A stretch of DNA of 64,000 bases from Phalacrocorax aristotelis (taxonomy: Eukaryota > Chordata > Aves > Suliformes > Phalacrocoracidae), in contig NC_134279.1 of assembly GCF_949628215.1 (NCBI RefSeq), positions 66,881,766-66,945,765 on the forward strand, written 5' to 3'. A model generated the notes under the pieces. That model saw only the letters and a program-made list of their open reading frames with translations, did not search any database and was not told the origin of the DNA. Each line of letters begins with the position of its first letter. The stretch's first letter is position 1. Shown piece by piece: positions 11,276 to 23,745 of this stretch. Both the position numbers and the translations under genes were made by a program.

Positions 11276-12792
11276 CCCAGTATATTACTTTTATAATAAT
11301 TGACATGATTATAAAATGCTTAGTTTATTAAACATTTTGTAAAAATATATTTCAGATTTATTTTCAAATTGATCAATCCAACGTATATTTTGGAAACAGG
11401 CCAGTAAGTTCTTAGATATGAAGGATATAAGCCATATGTTCTTCAGATATGTACATAATTTTTCTCATACAAGAATAAGTTAAGCATTTTAGCTTCTGAG
11501 AGTTGTTTTCAGAAATAAAATCTTCAGCAAGACATACCTGTTCAGCATTTCAGGATGTGATTCACAGGGATGTAAGGCATACAAAGAACCACTGAAGTAA
11601 ACTGGAACTGTGATCAGTTACCACTTCTCAAAATCTGAAGAGCTATTTGCTTTCATCTTGTTAGTGATCATGTAATGCTTGTTCAGATCCAAGATACAGG
11701 GATAAAGTCAGCATTACATAGGCAAGAATGAAAGATCTTCATAAGGTTTTCCCATGTAACTACTATGTAAAGCCATTTCAAAGAAGCATGGGGCCCTCTA
11801 GTCAGTCATTCCTGCTGGGAACAGATTTTTAGGGCCTAAGACTGGCTCTACTATTTATTATGTAGTAATGGAACATTACTTTTGTTGTGAGACTAAAGGA
11901 AAAAGTTGAAAGCTGGGTTATAAAATCTAAAGAAAGCCTCACACTTGCCAGAAGTAGCTAGTAATTACCACAATGATAAGTTTGAGGACTCAGGTCCCAA
12001 ACAAAATCAAGAAATAAGAATTCAAAGAGAGGATTTTTTTTTTCCACCCAGTTTCCTCTATTCCAGGAAATTCATGTGGTCAAAGGTTTCTTTTAACAGA
12101 AAATTATTTACAGGTGCTGTTCCTGGCTCTGTCACAAAGTTGTGTCTTACACCTCTGTCTAAATGCAGTCAGTCTTTGGATCAATGTGACTTCTTCCTGT
12201 AGGGATCTTTCTGCTAAATAACTGACTGCTACGAAGCCAGTGTCCATGGCCTTCCAGAGCTTTGGATGACTTGAAAGAGCAATTGTATTTCTAGATCAGG
12301 TTATAAATTTGTAAATAAGGTACTGTATTTCAGAAACGCTTCATAGGAGAACCTGAACGCTTATCAAAAACTTAAAACTTCAGTCCACAGCTTTTCCTCC
12401 TCAATATAGTAACTCTGGGGTGTGAGAGTTAGTGAACATGTTTGACCAATAGTGCATGACACTGCTTATAATGAGGTTTGTTATTTACTATTGTTTAATC
12501 TTTTTGCATTCCAATTAAGAATCAGAAATCACAGTTAGTTCAATTAGAAGTTAACTTAAATTAAACCTTCTATTACCTAACACTCCAGAGGACATGTGCA
12601 ATACGTTATTGAAAATCTGCCCCTTGTCAATTTTTATCCAGTTTCTGAACTAAATTCTTACTGTTCAGTTACTTTCCAACCATTTCTTTATCAGACATTT
12701 TTTACTACAATCATGAAGTGTGGAAATGCTTAAAAATTATGAAAGAGAAAAATAAAAGAAAGTTCATATTCAGTTATAATCACATGATATTT

Positions 12793-12990
12793 GAGGTTGG
12801 ATATTAGGAAAAACTTCTTCACCGAAAGGGTTGTCAGGCATTGGAACAGGCTGCCCAGGGAGGTGGTGGAGTCTGCATCCCTGGAGGTATTTAAAAGAAA
12901 GGTAGATGTGGTGCTTGAGGATATGGTTTAGTGGTGGACTTGGCAGTGATAGGTTAGCGGTTGGAACCTTAACAATTCTATGATTGTATG
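12793..12990 (+). mobile_element. CR1 LINE 3'-end fragment (copy 3)
   Basis: A 5'-truncated CR1 copy of about 200 bp. It begins GAGGTTGGATATTAGGAAAA, then CTTCTTCACCGAAAGGG, GGCTGCCCAGGGAGGTGG and CCCTGGAGGTATTTAAAAG, all standard CR1 end-of-ORF2 blocks. The final part is shortened, since only GGTTGGAACCTTAACA remains of the usual terminal block. Two degraded octamers, ATTCTATG and ATTGTATG, close it at 12975-12990. The octamer spelling and the sequence differ from copies 1 and 2, suggesting another CR1 subfamily. Confidence 0.92.
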
Positions 12991-15124
12991 AATCTGAAGC
13001 TGGGGCTACAAGATAGACACCTTTAAAGTCCTGTGAGTTAGCATTGCCCTGCAGATACAATGAATTGTAGCTTATTTTGGTTTTGCATTACAGTTGTCAA
13101 AAAGCCTTCCTTACAGTAGCTCTGATCACCTATGAATAAGGCCAGTGTGGCCTCGTCAGGGGTGGTTCACATTTTGAGTGAGGCTTGAGCCAGGTAAGAG
13201 ACCTGCTTCCCGCAACGTCACATGAACCTCGTTTTCAAATTCACTGTAACAGTGTAAAAAGGTGCAGAAGTACTACAACTTCAGTCCTTTTCCAACATTA
13301 AAGAGATTTTCTTCAATTACAAGTACATAAACCAAGTTGCTGTGAATTATATTGAGCACCATTTTGAAGTTACCACAAAAGGTTTCATCATGTAAGACAC
13401 CTATTATTAAATTTATCTAATTTTAAAATTGCAAAACTGACCTAGCCTGAAAGTTCTCTAGAACAAGTATCTCAGCCTTTATGGGATTTGTTTGAAAAAA
13501 TTTGAATTTAGCCTTCATTATTTGTCTTCTCGTAGTAAAAGTAATATACGTACATTTCTGTACTTACTGAATTTAAGCAGGATTTTCCTTTAGATTAAAA
13601 AAAATTGATAAATGGGCACCTGTAACCCTGAGGAACTTTTATTTGCAAACCTGCTGAGTTTAATAGAATGAATGGTGACAATTATTGAATATTTCTGCTT
13701 TGTTTCACTAGATCCAAGAAGTTCAGGGGCTTTCCTCAGTCAAGCTAAACTCTAAATGTGAATCTTTCAGGATTCACCCAGAACTTAGTGATTTTTACTT
13801 ATGTGCTATAAAATCCATATCTTCTGTGCACACAAAAGTGAAGCTTGCCAACTTCAGCTCAGTGTGATTTCAAACAGCTGAGCTATTGAACACTCAAAAT
13901 GAGTTTTGTAATAGAAACCTCAGTTCAGCATTAACTGGCACTTTTAAATGTATGCATACTATATTAAAAATATAAAGCAGCATTTGCAGCATTTTAATCT
14001 TGCTGACAGGTAGCTGATCTGTTAGTAGGTTTTTGTGACAAATTCAGAGAATTTACGCTTAGGGCTTGGAAGGTGAACATTGCACAAAATCAGTTCAATA
14101 GTGAAAAGAAGTATTTGTTACTAAATATTTCAGAGTCACCGAAATATTGAGATTTCTGTAGCAGCTTCAGCTAAAAGCTGTGCTTATTTTTACAACTGAG
14201 TCCTTTCCATTATCCAAAAGTGGTTTTCCGATTTCAGCTTTCTCCCCCCCTTCTTTTTTTTTCCATACACTTTTTGAGGTTTCCCTGCTTGGGCCTCTTT
14301 TCTGTCCTTCAGTAAGGTTGAATTCCCTGATGGTAATCATAATTATAAACATATGTTGTTACTGTGGGCTACCAATTTACTTGCAGTCCTTGATATTAAA
14401 AAAAAATGTAGGTTTTGGAATATATTTTACATCATCAGGGCATGTCTCATGAATAATTAAAAGAAAGTCAAATTTGTAGTAAATAGCAGTCTCTGGAATG
14501 CCATGTCTGAAGAGAATTGTACACTAAAATTGTTTTGAATCAAGTAACCACTCCAAACAATTATATCATGGCAAAAAAAATAATTTTGAGTTTTACTATT
14601 ACTGATATGTTTTTAAAATTTGATATTTGTATCTTTGAGATTGGGATGACTATTAGGAAAACAGAAAAATACAGAAGTAAATATTTTGGAAATCACTAGA
14701 CTTAGAATACTTAATTTATCACAGGTATTTACTGAAAAAAAAACTTTTCAACTAAAAAAAATTAAGAAAGGCAAAGTAAAAATACTTGAAATTTTACATT
14801 TGTTTTAGTGGCTTCTTCCACAGTCTGTCTTTCATTCAGGGTTATGGCAAAGAAGTGCCTCTGTAATTAACATCTTAGAATTTTAGTGACTTATTTTAAT
14901 GTGTAGCATTTTATTGCTGATGTGTCAGTCAGTGTAATGTTCACAGTGCTGCAGGGAATAATCAGAGCATGCATTAGGCAATTCATACTGTATCTGGTAT
15001 CCTGGTAAGACAAGATAAATGTTTTGAAGATTAGTTTAGAATGAAAAAAAAACCCAAAACCAACAAAATGAATGCTACACACACACACACATATACTGGG
15101 AAGACATAACAATATTTAATGAAT
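12991..15124. other. Non-coding stretch
   Basis: No recognised gene. It contains an A-rich segment with CCC interruptions at 15043-15071 and an (AC)7 tract at 15077-15090. The minus-strand frame at 14891-15112 owes its Cys-Val run to the (AC)n tract. Confidence 0.6.
15077..15090. repeat. (AC)7 microsatellite
   Basis: Seven AC units in a row, directly downstream of an A-rich tract at 15043-15071. Confidence 0.9.
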
Positions 15125-16375
15125 TAATTCGAAAGGAACGTAGGTCCATTTTAAATTGAGCTGGACCTGATAAAGTCTGCCACAGGGTATTTCAAGAACA
15201 GGTGTCAGCAGTGTCAGCCCTGAGCGGGGAGTTCATTCATGGACATGGTGGCAGCAAAAAGGAAAACACAATACCTACCTGAGAAACGCAGGGGCAGCAA
15301 TACAGGTGAGTTACATGTCATTCAGCCTAGCACCAGTTCCTGGAAAAGCACTGGAACAAATGATGAAGGTTTGTTAACAACCATATAAAAAGGGAAAGAA
15401 TAAGAGCTAGCATGGATTTACAAACTAAATGTGTCAAACTAGTCTAATTTCTTTGCTTAATAAGGTAACAAACATCATACATACGAAGGAACTAGATGTC
15501 ATACATCTTGATTGTACTCAGGCTTTGGTCACTGTCTCATGGCACAGGCTGGATGAAATCACTATAAACTGAAAAAATACTGGGTGGAAAGCAGTATTTA
15601 TAGTAACTATGTGTCAAGGCAGGAGGAGATACCAAGTTGGGCTCTGCAAGAACCTCTCCTGGCTGTGGCCGAATTATGTATTTTCAGTAACAAAGTGGAT
15701 GGCAGAAGAAAGAACATACTAAATTCACAGTGCCTAACTGGGAGAAAACAAAAGGTTTCTGTAAGGAAGAGATACAATTGAAACTGATCTTGAGAAATAA
15801 CCTGAGAAAAAACCATGCAGTTCCAAGAAGAGAGGTATAGGGTTAGGCATGAACAATTGCACAAAGACAAATAAGCAACAAGGGCCTTAGATATGGTCTT
15901 GGAGGTCTAGGAAGCCCAGTACAGCAGGTACCACAAATCAGCAATGGCACACTGCTGGGGAGAGGTTAGCTGTTGTACTGGGATGGAGAGGTGATTGTTG
16001 TCTGGCCCATCTTTTTGATCTAGTCAGCACAGATATTGCTTCAGCTAGAGAACTGTACCCATTTACAAGCATAACACTGAGAAAGATGAGGATCAACTGG
16101 AGAAAGTCTTCTTGCTGTGGATAGAGATGATCTTGGTCATAAACTGTAGACAGAAAGTTTCAGGTTAGATGTTAGGGATTCTTTTCTTATAGGAGTAATT
16201 TAGCTGGGGAAGAAATTGCCTAAGAGTATTGTGGAATTACTGCCACTGGGAGATTTCAAGAGCAGATTGGGTAAACATCTGTCAGGAATGTGGTAGTTAT
16301 ATTTGACACTCTGCTGAAACAGAGAATAGACTAGATGACTTCTCACTTCCCCCACCCTTGTTTTTGATGATTTGT
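15125..16375 (+). mobile_element. Ancient CR1 LINE relic (copy 4)
   Basis: A heavily decayed CR1 element seen through the order of its old blocks. GCTGGACCTGATAAAGTCTG (linker) is near 15160. TCATTCAGCCTAGCACCAG (the YRPVSLT region) is near 15318, followed by CCTGGAAAAGCACTGGAACA. AGCATGGATTTACAAACTAA is near 15410, and AAACTAGTCTAATTTCTTTG (the QTNLISF region) near 15436. ATCTTGATTGTACTCAGGC stands where the motif A DFSKAFD coding lies, near 15505. The 3' part has AGGTTAGATGTTAGGGATTC near 16164, AACATCTGTCAGGAATG near 16273, and ATAGACTAGATGACTTCTC near 16326. No open frame survives. It is clearly older than copies 1-3 and resembles the ancestral amniote CR1 lineages. Confidence 0.85.
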
Positions 16376-17605
16376 TGAGATGATCTCAAGCTACCAGTTT
16401 TGACTAAATGACCAACTGTTCTTATGTTGAAATCAAGCGATGTCATTTTCTGTTGATTTCACTAGGTTTGAAGCATGAAGAGGGTGAAGCAAAGGCATAT
16501 AAATGTCGATTGCATAGTAAGTATAGGAAAGGCCTGATCCTGCTCCCATTAAATTCAAAAGAGACTTGATCCCTTTCAATGGAGGTTTAGTTCAATTCTA
16601 AATGTAGGCCATGTATACATATGCATGTATAACATAGAATGTTAATACAGTTCTCAGTTAAGCATCATCGCTGAAAACTTGCTGTTTGAGCAAGTGTGAG
16701 AGCACTAAAACTTTATCAACAGTGTGTCTTTTTCATAGTTTCACAGCAGAAACTCCAAAGAAAGTGATCCCCAGTGACGCACATTCCAATAAATTTTCAT
16801 AGAGTTGCTGATAGCACCTGGGTGGATGAGGTAACAGAAGCATTTAAAAGGTATGGCTATCATGAGCAAACAAGATGCCAGGAAAAAAGGGATACTTGGG
16901 CTCCACTCACAGTATCCTCTTGGCCACCTGCATTTTTCTTTTTCATTTTAGGGGCTTATACTGTATTGTAGGAGTGATAAAAGTATGATTTTGTGGTCTT
17001 GCTTTCTGGGAGTGGGAGAAAACTAGGAGTAGAGATAGCCAAAGCATGCAAAAATCTCTTTTCAGCTTCTCTGGGACCTAGCCAAACTCATAGATGGCAG
17101 CACAGTAAGAAAATCCCCTTCCAGAGTATTTCATTGTTAGACTGGTCCCAGGCCAGTAACTTGTCCCTGTATTTTACACTAAGCAAAGTCCTTCCTTTGT
17201 ATTTTCTGGAATTTTTGCTCATCCTCTTAGTACACAACTTTTTCATAAGCCTAGCCTTAGGAGTTTTACAGCTTCCAGAACCAGAGAGGCTTGGCCAGGT
17301 TCAAATAAACATCCGTGCTAACCATTTACCACCAAACATTATGTTGTTTGCCAGCTCCATGGAATGCATGCTCTAAACATCTAGCTGATAAACTGCTGTT
17401 TTTATTGAGGTTTCAATCAGAATTCTCTACCAGAATGAAAAGAGAAAGTAAGAAACCAGCTGTGCGCTCTATATTAGAGAGAGGTAGCAATATAGAATAG
17501 TATTCAAGAAATGCAAATTCAACCCTATAGGTAGAGATCATGAACAGTGCATTCACCCTGGCATGCATGGTCAGTAATTAGTACTTCAATTCATGAAGGA
17601 AGCAA
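16376..17605. other. Non-coding stretch
   Basis: No recognised gene. A 127-codon plus-strand frame at 16993-17376 has no familiar motif and is probably chance. A short imperfect palindrome around TATACATATGCATGTATA lies at about 16613-16631. Confidence 0.55.
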
Positions 17606-17770
17606 CATGACCCAATGAGTAAAACAGCAGATAAGGACTTTTGCATTGCACTACTGCATGGGTCTGCAGTACATCTCTAATTTTGGAAGTCAGTTCATTT
17701 CCTTCTCTTTGCCTCATTTCCCCTATGAGAAAACAGGATGAACATTCAAGTGAGATTCATTAGGATACAG
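17606..17770 (+). repeat. MIR-type SINE fragment
   Basis: A head resembling the MIR 5' region (CATGACCCAATGAGTAAAAC) is followed by GGAAGTCAGTTCATTTCC, CTTTGCCTCATTTCCCC and TATGAGAAAACAGGATGAA. These parallel the MIR core order GGCAAGTCACTTAACC, GCCTCAGTTTCCCC and CTGTAAAATGGGGATAA. It is a diverged old copy with edges uncertain by about 20 bp. Confidence 0.58.
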
Positions 17771-20700
17771 GGACAAAAATGGTGTTAAAAAACCCTTTTG
17801 TTATATAGTTATAGTTAACTAGAAATGATTCATAAGTGTCTACATGTTATCTCTACTAGACCATTACTGAGAACGTAAAAGTGTTTGACTACTTCAGACT
17901 ACATTTAGTTCCTATTTTGAGCCCCTAAAAAAGGGCCAGTTTTATCTGAGATAAGATGGGCATTAAAAATGCAATACTGGACTGCAGATTAGCCTTTTAT
18001 TAAGGGAAGGAGACTTCCTTTTTTAGTATGGGGAATATTGGTTTATTGGAATATTGGTTATGGGAATATTTATGGGAATATTGGTTTATGTCTGATCTTA
18101 AAAAATTTTACTTGAGGTTATCCGATGGAGGAATGATTCACAAGAGGTGGCTCCTAACTTTGCTTCCAGATTTTACTATGTTTGTTAGCTAATGTGGCTT
18201 TTTGCACCAGAAGGGCTACAGGTTCTCCGCTTCACTCTCAGAATCTCTTGTGAAGAAATAGTAGAGTGTTCAAAGGCCTCCCAGGTCGTTGCAGTCCACA
18301 CAGAGGTGGGCTTTTGCCTTGTTTGTAACATTCCTCTGAGGGATCTAACAGGCTTTTAGAGCTGACGTTCTGTATGTCCATGCTGGAAGAACAATGTCAT
18401 TCAGTAGACTTGCCGTGAAATGCCTTGGAGGAATTCAAACAGCAGTGTGTATATGTGCATGATGCATTCTGGTCTACTGTCATCCAAACGCAACAGAGGA
18501 AAGAGACTAGAAAGGTTTCAGGAGCAAAAGAAGAAAAATGCATAAAGGTTAAACTCAGTGCTAAAATCACTGACATTTGAACAACACAGATGTAAAAGAA
18601 AAGTGAAAGCATCAGACATTAACTAGGGTTATTGTACTGGAAACATTATTGTGGTAACCATTGCAAAGCAAAAAAAATCACCAAGCTCCCAAAAACCCCA
18701 GTCAAAAACCCCCAGCAATCTACTAGGAAGGCTGTGGATCCATCATAAATATATTTTAAAATGCTGTTAATTGAAAAACATGCCTTTATATATAGATATG
18801 ATCAATATAAACTTTTGCCTGTCATACGTTTTTAAAACAAGAACTAATTTAGAACTTAATGCCATAAGAGCATAAATAGTGAACAAAATTATAAATGTGA
18901 TGCCATAACAGTATTTTTATCTTCTGAATTATGTATTTCCTCAGCACCACTTAATATGTTTGACTCAATCTAAATATCGTGGATAGATTAATTAATTGTT
19001 AAACTACTGCCTACTTTATGTACAGGCATGAACACTTCTCTTGTTTTCTTTCTGATTGAGAGGACATGAAAGTATTTTTTAAGAAAAACAAATCTAAGAT
19101 TCTTGCTAAGCATATGATCAGGAATTTTTTGTTTGATTTTTAAAGTAATATCTGAATATGTTTATATTTAGGAATAGATTGATTTCTAAAACAGGATGGA
19201 AATCTTGGAAGAGCAAGTGAGACTGATAGTACCATGTGAGCTCTAGCTGATGTATTTTCAAATTTTGTAACAAGTGTTTGAATTCTTGTACATTAAAAAA
19301 TGCTTGCAATTATCAGGAAGGACTTCTCAGTGCTAGGTAAAACAAAACATAACAAAACAAAATAAAGGTAGTGCAAAAAATGCTGAATGCCTTTATTTCA
19401 GTGAAGGGCTAGTAAGATTTATACAGGTGTCTCTACTTGTTTGTTTGCCCAGTTCCTGATTAAGAAAGAACAGACATAGATTTATATGAAGTTCTTTCAT
19501 TTAATCTCAACCACCAATTAATATGTTGAAGATAATAGTTGTTCTTGAGCTAGCCTGCCCTTGCCAGTGGCATTATTAGCTCTTGGGACACCAGCTAACA
19601 ACACAGATTCAAATCTCTTCTGAAATCTAGCTGCTTTTGAGAGACCCAAAGCAATAAACATAAATAAAAATCAATAAAAAGCCATCAGCATCCCTCTTAT
19701 AAGCACATGTGCATATACCCACAAGTCTGGGTCATTCTTTTGTAGGGGCATGAGCAAGCGTGGGCTTCCTGGATTCCATTTCTTTGAGACCTTATTAACT
19801 TCAGTCCATTTGTGTCTTCTACTTAGCTGACCACATTGTCAATGCTTACCAAATAACAAATCCTAATTACACTAAAATCAAGTTTGGAGCATACAGCTGC
19901 AAGTCCTCCAAATTTGTCTTTCATTCTGCCTCTAAAAACTCATCCTTGCTGAGACTGCTGCCTTTCAACCAGCAGTGTTCTTGGCCTGAAGAGTGTCTAA
20001 TATTTGAAATGAATCAGCAGTATAGTAAATTTAATTTTCAAAAACAAATGGTTGTTCATATTCAGAGCTTGGCCAGAAATTGCAAGTTGCATCCACTCTG
20101 TGTGCTTTGCTTTCCACCACACTGGACAGAGGTAAAATTGCACCAAACCAGGGAGCTCTAACTATAGTTATTGGAATGAGTGAAGTCAGGCTGAGAGGAG
20201 GCATCTTGAGGATCACAGTAAAGTCTGACATTTGAGGGTGTAGCCTGCAATCAATAGAGTCATAATCATGGGAAGCTGGGACCAGGGTGTGCAGGTTCTA
20301 ACTGCGGTTGGGTCAGTTCCTTGCACCTCTGCAACATCAGCTCAGGTCTTCCAATGTGGTCCTGAGCAGAAAGGAAACAGAGATGCCAAGGGAAGGAGCT
20401 AATTGGGATAGAGATACTGAATAATAAATAGAGATAACAGCACTGCTCAAAAGGGTCTGGAACAACAATTAGAGCCATATCTTGACATTCTCTTGTACAC
20501 AGAATAGTCACTTCTTTTTATTTGCCTGGGAATGTTTTTCTGTTGTTCAGCACATTCATTTTCTATATCGCTCCTGTCAGGCAGAGCTGAACCTTGGTAT
20601 GTTTGAGCTATGTAGTTGCATTTTGTGTTCTCTTAGCAACTGAATAACTGACACTTGAAGAGGAAGCAATAAAAAAAAGTGTGTTTTAATTCTTTTACCG

Positions 20701-23639
20701 TTTGATAAAGCTTGAGAGATGGAGAAGCGTGCAGCAACTTTATCAGGAAGGAGAAAGTAAACTGCCTTTTGTTTATATCTATTAACTGCTCTGAAAATGC
20801 CTGCACTGTTGCTTTTACTCAAAATGCACACTCTATGTAGCTAATCTGAATTGATATATTTATGTTATATGGAATCCTAGCTACAGGTTATTTGTAATAC
20901 AGATTTATATGTCTAGTATAGTAGGGTGAGAGTGAAGAGAAAAGAGAGAGGAATGAAAAAGCTAAGCCACACCTTAGCCACTTCCTAAACCATTTGCCTT
21001 CAGAGACAATTCTGGTTATACACGTCGGTCAATTTTACCTTCTGTTTCGCTCAGCCTCAGAAGCTTCTTTGGTGGGAAAATTCAAGAAGGCAAAAGAATA
21101 AACTGGCACTTTGACTTTTTGAGGAGAGAGATGGGATAGTTTTGGAGGACCCAGAAGGCAGCTGGATAAAATGGACCTACCCATTCTTTCAGGAAATGGT
21201 ATGCCTTTAGATATGGCACAGAAATGTATGTACAAATAGACTGTTAGTTTAAAAAACATTTCCTTAAGGGAATCCTTCCTTCTGTTAAATGAACTTTTTT
21301 GCTAAGAGTACTGTTATTTATCCCACTTGGTGCAGAGTTGTGGGGGGTGGAACGAGAGAACCAGGCTGCATAGGAGATACTCAGAACATAGTCAAAGTAC
21401 TGTGGTCTAGGGACTGTTCTGAGAAGAGCAAATTTATTTGACGCTTCTCCAGAAAAGGCAGATGTACAAGGCCTAGGATAACAGTCACCAGAACAGAGTA
21501 GAAAGGTGCAGTATCCCTCTAACCATGACACATGTCCTGTAAGAAAAATGTTATGTCTCTTTATTGCCTCTTTACTTTTCCTTTTTGTCTGCTGTTTTCT
21601 GTCTCACATTTTACCTTTCTCCTTGTATTACCCCAACCATTCATTTTAATCAGCTCTTCTTCCATAACCTGCAGCTTTAGTATTCTGCATCTTTCTGCAT
21701 GCTGAAATTGCTCTCCTGAGCGTTGCTCCACCCACACTTTGATGGATTGCTGTTTATATGCTACCGCTCCCTTCTCTCTGAAAAGCACTGCACACACACA
21801 GGCACGCAGTGCAGACACTACCACACGGGTACAACGCTGAACATGGATCTGACCAGTCCCACAGTGATGTGTCTGCATTTCTATGATTGTGCTTGAATAC
21901 CTTTTGCTACCAAAATCAGTTTTGGGGAGATGCTCCTTCCTCATGTCCTATCTGACTGCCAATGTTTTGGTTTTTTTTTTTTTGTAATTGCATATCCCCA
22001 ATCCTTCAGAAATGCACATCTTCCTCTATTAATGATGCTTGCCTAGGGCCAATGCCTGTCAAAACAGACAGGTACTCTCAGTGTCCTATTAAATTAGGTT
22101 ATTTGACTCAAATATCTGTGAGAGTGTTCGAGATTTTGGCTACTTTTAATTTGCAGAGTTTTCTGATGCTTGGCAACATCCATTTCTTCCCCACAGATAG
22201 GCATGGCAGCAAAGGCTCATTTCAAACCATTGAATCTGTCCTAACTCTTTCACCAGGACATCTACCACAGGGGTTCCTTTCCACTAGTGGTGACTTGGTG
22301 ACATTGCAAAAGATGATTACTCTGAAGGTACTGTTCATAACCCTCCATTTCTGAATTTGTAAAATGACAAATAATTTCCACCTGAACATCTGTGACATTT
22401 GGGTTCAGAAACAGTCTCAAATACCATGCTGTTCATTAGTGGGGATTCAATTTCCTGTACCTCTCTGCTTCAGTTTTGCTTCAATGCATAGTGTGCATAT
22501 TCATTAAAAACAACAATAATAAAGTTTTGCCGGAAAAGAGGGGTGTGTAAATAAAAGATGCCTGGGGCAAAGCTGTGTTTTGTGTTCTGGACATTTATAT
22601 AGCTATTTACAGTGCTCTTCAGTTAAATAATAATAATAATAAAACCCCCAGAATTACCATAGCAACTGAAGCAAGTATGTGTTACATTTTAAATCTCTGA
22701 GATGCACAAACCCTTACTAAGAAAACACGAAGAAGAAAAAATGTGAACTTGTGTGCCTCCCCTATGTTTGAAGGGAGTATTTTGTTTCTTATTTCGTTGC
22801 CAGTATTTAATGCTGCCTTTGTTAGGGGAGTAGCTTTGTTCTCTTTGCATTGTTCCGCTTGCATCTCAGGCAGAGGATGAGTGCAGGAGACAGCTGGAAT
22901 GCATTCTCTTCTGAGACATTTTGGAAACTGCCAGGAGTGTGCAGCAAATGGTGGCTATGAGGCCACTATGATATTTTTTTCCTGGTATAAGGAGTGAATT
23001 CCACAGGTGAACACACAGGGAACACATCTATAAATAAAACATGCCTGTGTTTCATATCTGCACAAAACTACTTGCTATGCTTTTCTGAAGCTGATGTACA
23101 GGGAGGTACTTGTTCAAGTTTATTTCCCCTCCCTCTACACCCCAGTTCCCTGGTTCTACTTGTTTTCTTTAAATCCCTTTTGAATTAGAGTACCAAACAT
23201 TTCCGCTACATAAAAGATCCATAACAGTTCTCTTTTTAAAAATACATAAACCCACATCAGCATGTGTTGCGTCTAAGAAGAGTGAGGAGAAAGAGGCATC
23301 AATTAATCCATCAGTAGCCTCTCCATTACTCTCTCCTGTGGTGGTAAATTGGGATTTATTTCTTTTGTTGATATTAAACATTTTTTCCTCTATTCTATCC
23401 ACCCCTGTTATTGGCAGAATAATTACAAGTCCTCTTATCAAGACAATCAAGGGACTAAACTAGGTGCTTTCCCCATACTACTGCAGTATTTTGTTTTGAA
23501 TCTTTTGCGAAGAATGGGGCTTTTGCAGTAACATGCCTGGTCACTTCACTGTTTCCAAGACAAACAGCTCCTGAGCCAAGATCGATTTGGACAGCATGCA
23601 ATAGCTTGCATCTTTTTTCAGGAGATTCAGGGTCTTTTA
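17771..23639. other. Non-coding stretch, about 5.9 kb
   Basis: No recognised gene. Apart from the tandem repeat at 18031-18089 and a T13 run at 21971-21983, it is ordinary AT-rich sequence. Frames of 127-130 codons at 21561-21944 (minus) and 21962-22354 (plus) show no domain or family resemblance. A weak MIR-like core may lie near 20295-20345 (CTAACTGCGGTTGGGTCAG) and another near 22338-22370, both below a safe call. Confidence 0.55.
18031..18089. repeat. Short tandem repeat, about 15-bp unit, four copies
   Basis: Four consecutive copies of a unit close to GGGAATATTGGTTTAT: a full copy, one with TGG in place of GGG, a shortened copy lacking TGGTT, and a final full copy. The variation in unit length (12-16 bp) fits slippage. 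Confidence 0.85.
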
Positions 23640-23745
23640 CAAAAGCTAAATGAGCCTTACAGCAGCTCTAGAAGGAACAGCTGTGGGTAGCTTGAGGTAC
23701 AGAAAGTTTGTGCCTGCCCAAAGCCATATGAGTTGACTTAAAGGT
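23640..23745 (-). repeat. MIR-type SINE fragment, reverse orientation
   Basis: The plus strand reads CTTGAGGTACAGAAAGTTTG, then TGCCTGCCCAAAGCCATATG. This parallels the reverse complement of the MIR core, which reads CTGAGGCACAGAGAGGTTAA then GACTTGCCCAAGGTCACA. Diverged, with approximate ends. Confidence 0.5.

Larger units (their letters stand above)
8720..12792. other. Non-coding stretch between CR1 copies
   Basis: About 4 kb of AT-rich sequence without a recognised gene. It holds an A13 run at 9662-9674 and a T6(AT)n tract at 11255-11275. The 12118-12160 segment (CTGGCTCTGTCACAAAG) faintly recalls a MIR head but is too short to call. Confidence 0.6.

Noticed and set aside
16993..17376. 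127-codon plus-strand open frame
   Set aside because: No domain, motif or splice context. Hydrophobic stretches are common in AT-rich chance frames.
20290..20350. Possible MIR core
   Set aside because: Only one block (GGTTGGGTCAGTTCC) fits. The pyrimidine and TGTAAAATGG blocks are missing.
21561..22354. Back-to-back frames of 127 (minus) and 130 (plus) codons
   Set aside because: No family resemblance and no CpG island or promoter between them. The length is within chance for this amount of sequence.
22330..22375. Possible MIR core (TTTCTGAATTTGTAAAATG)
   Set aside because: A single block without supporting flanks.
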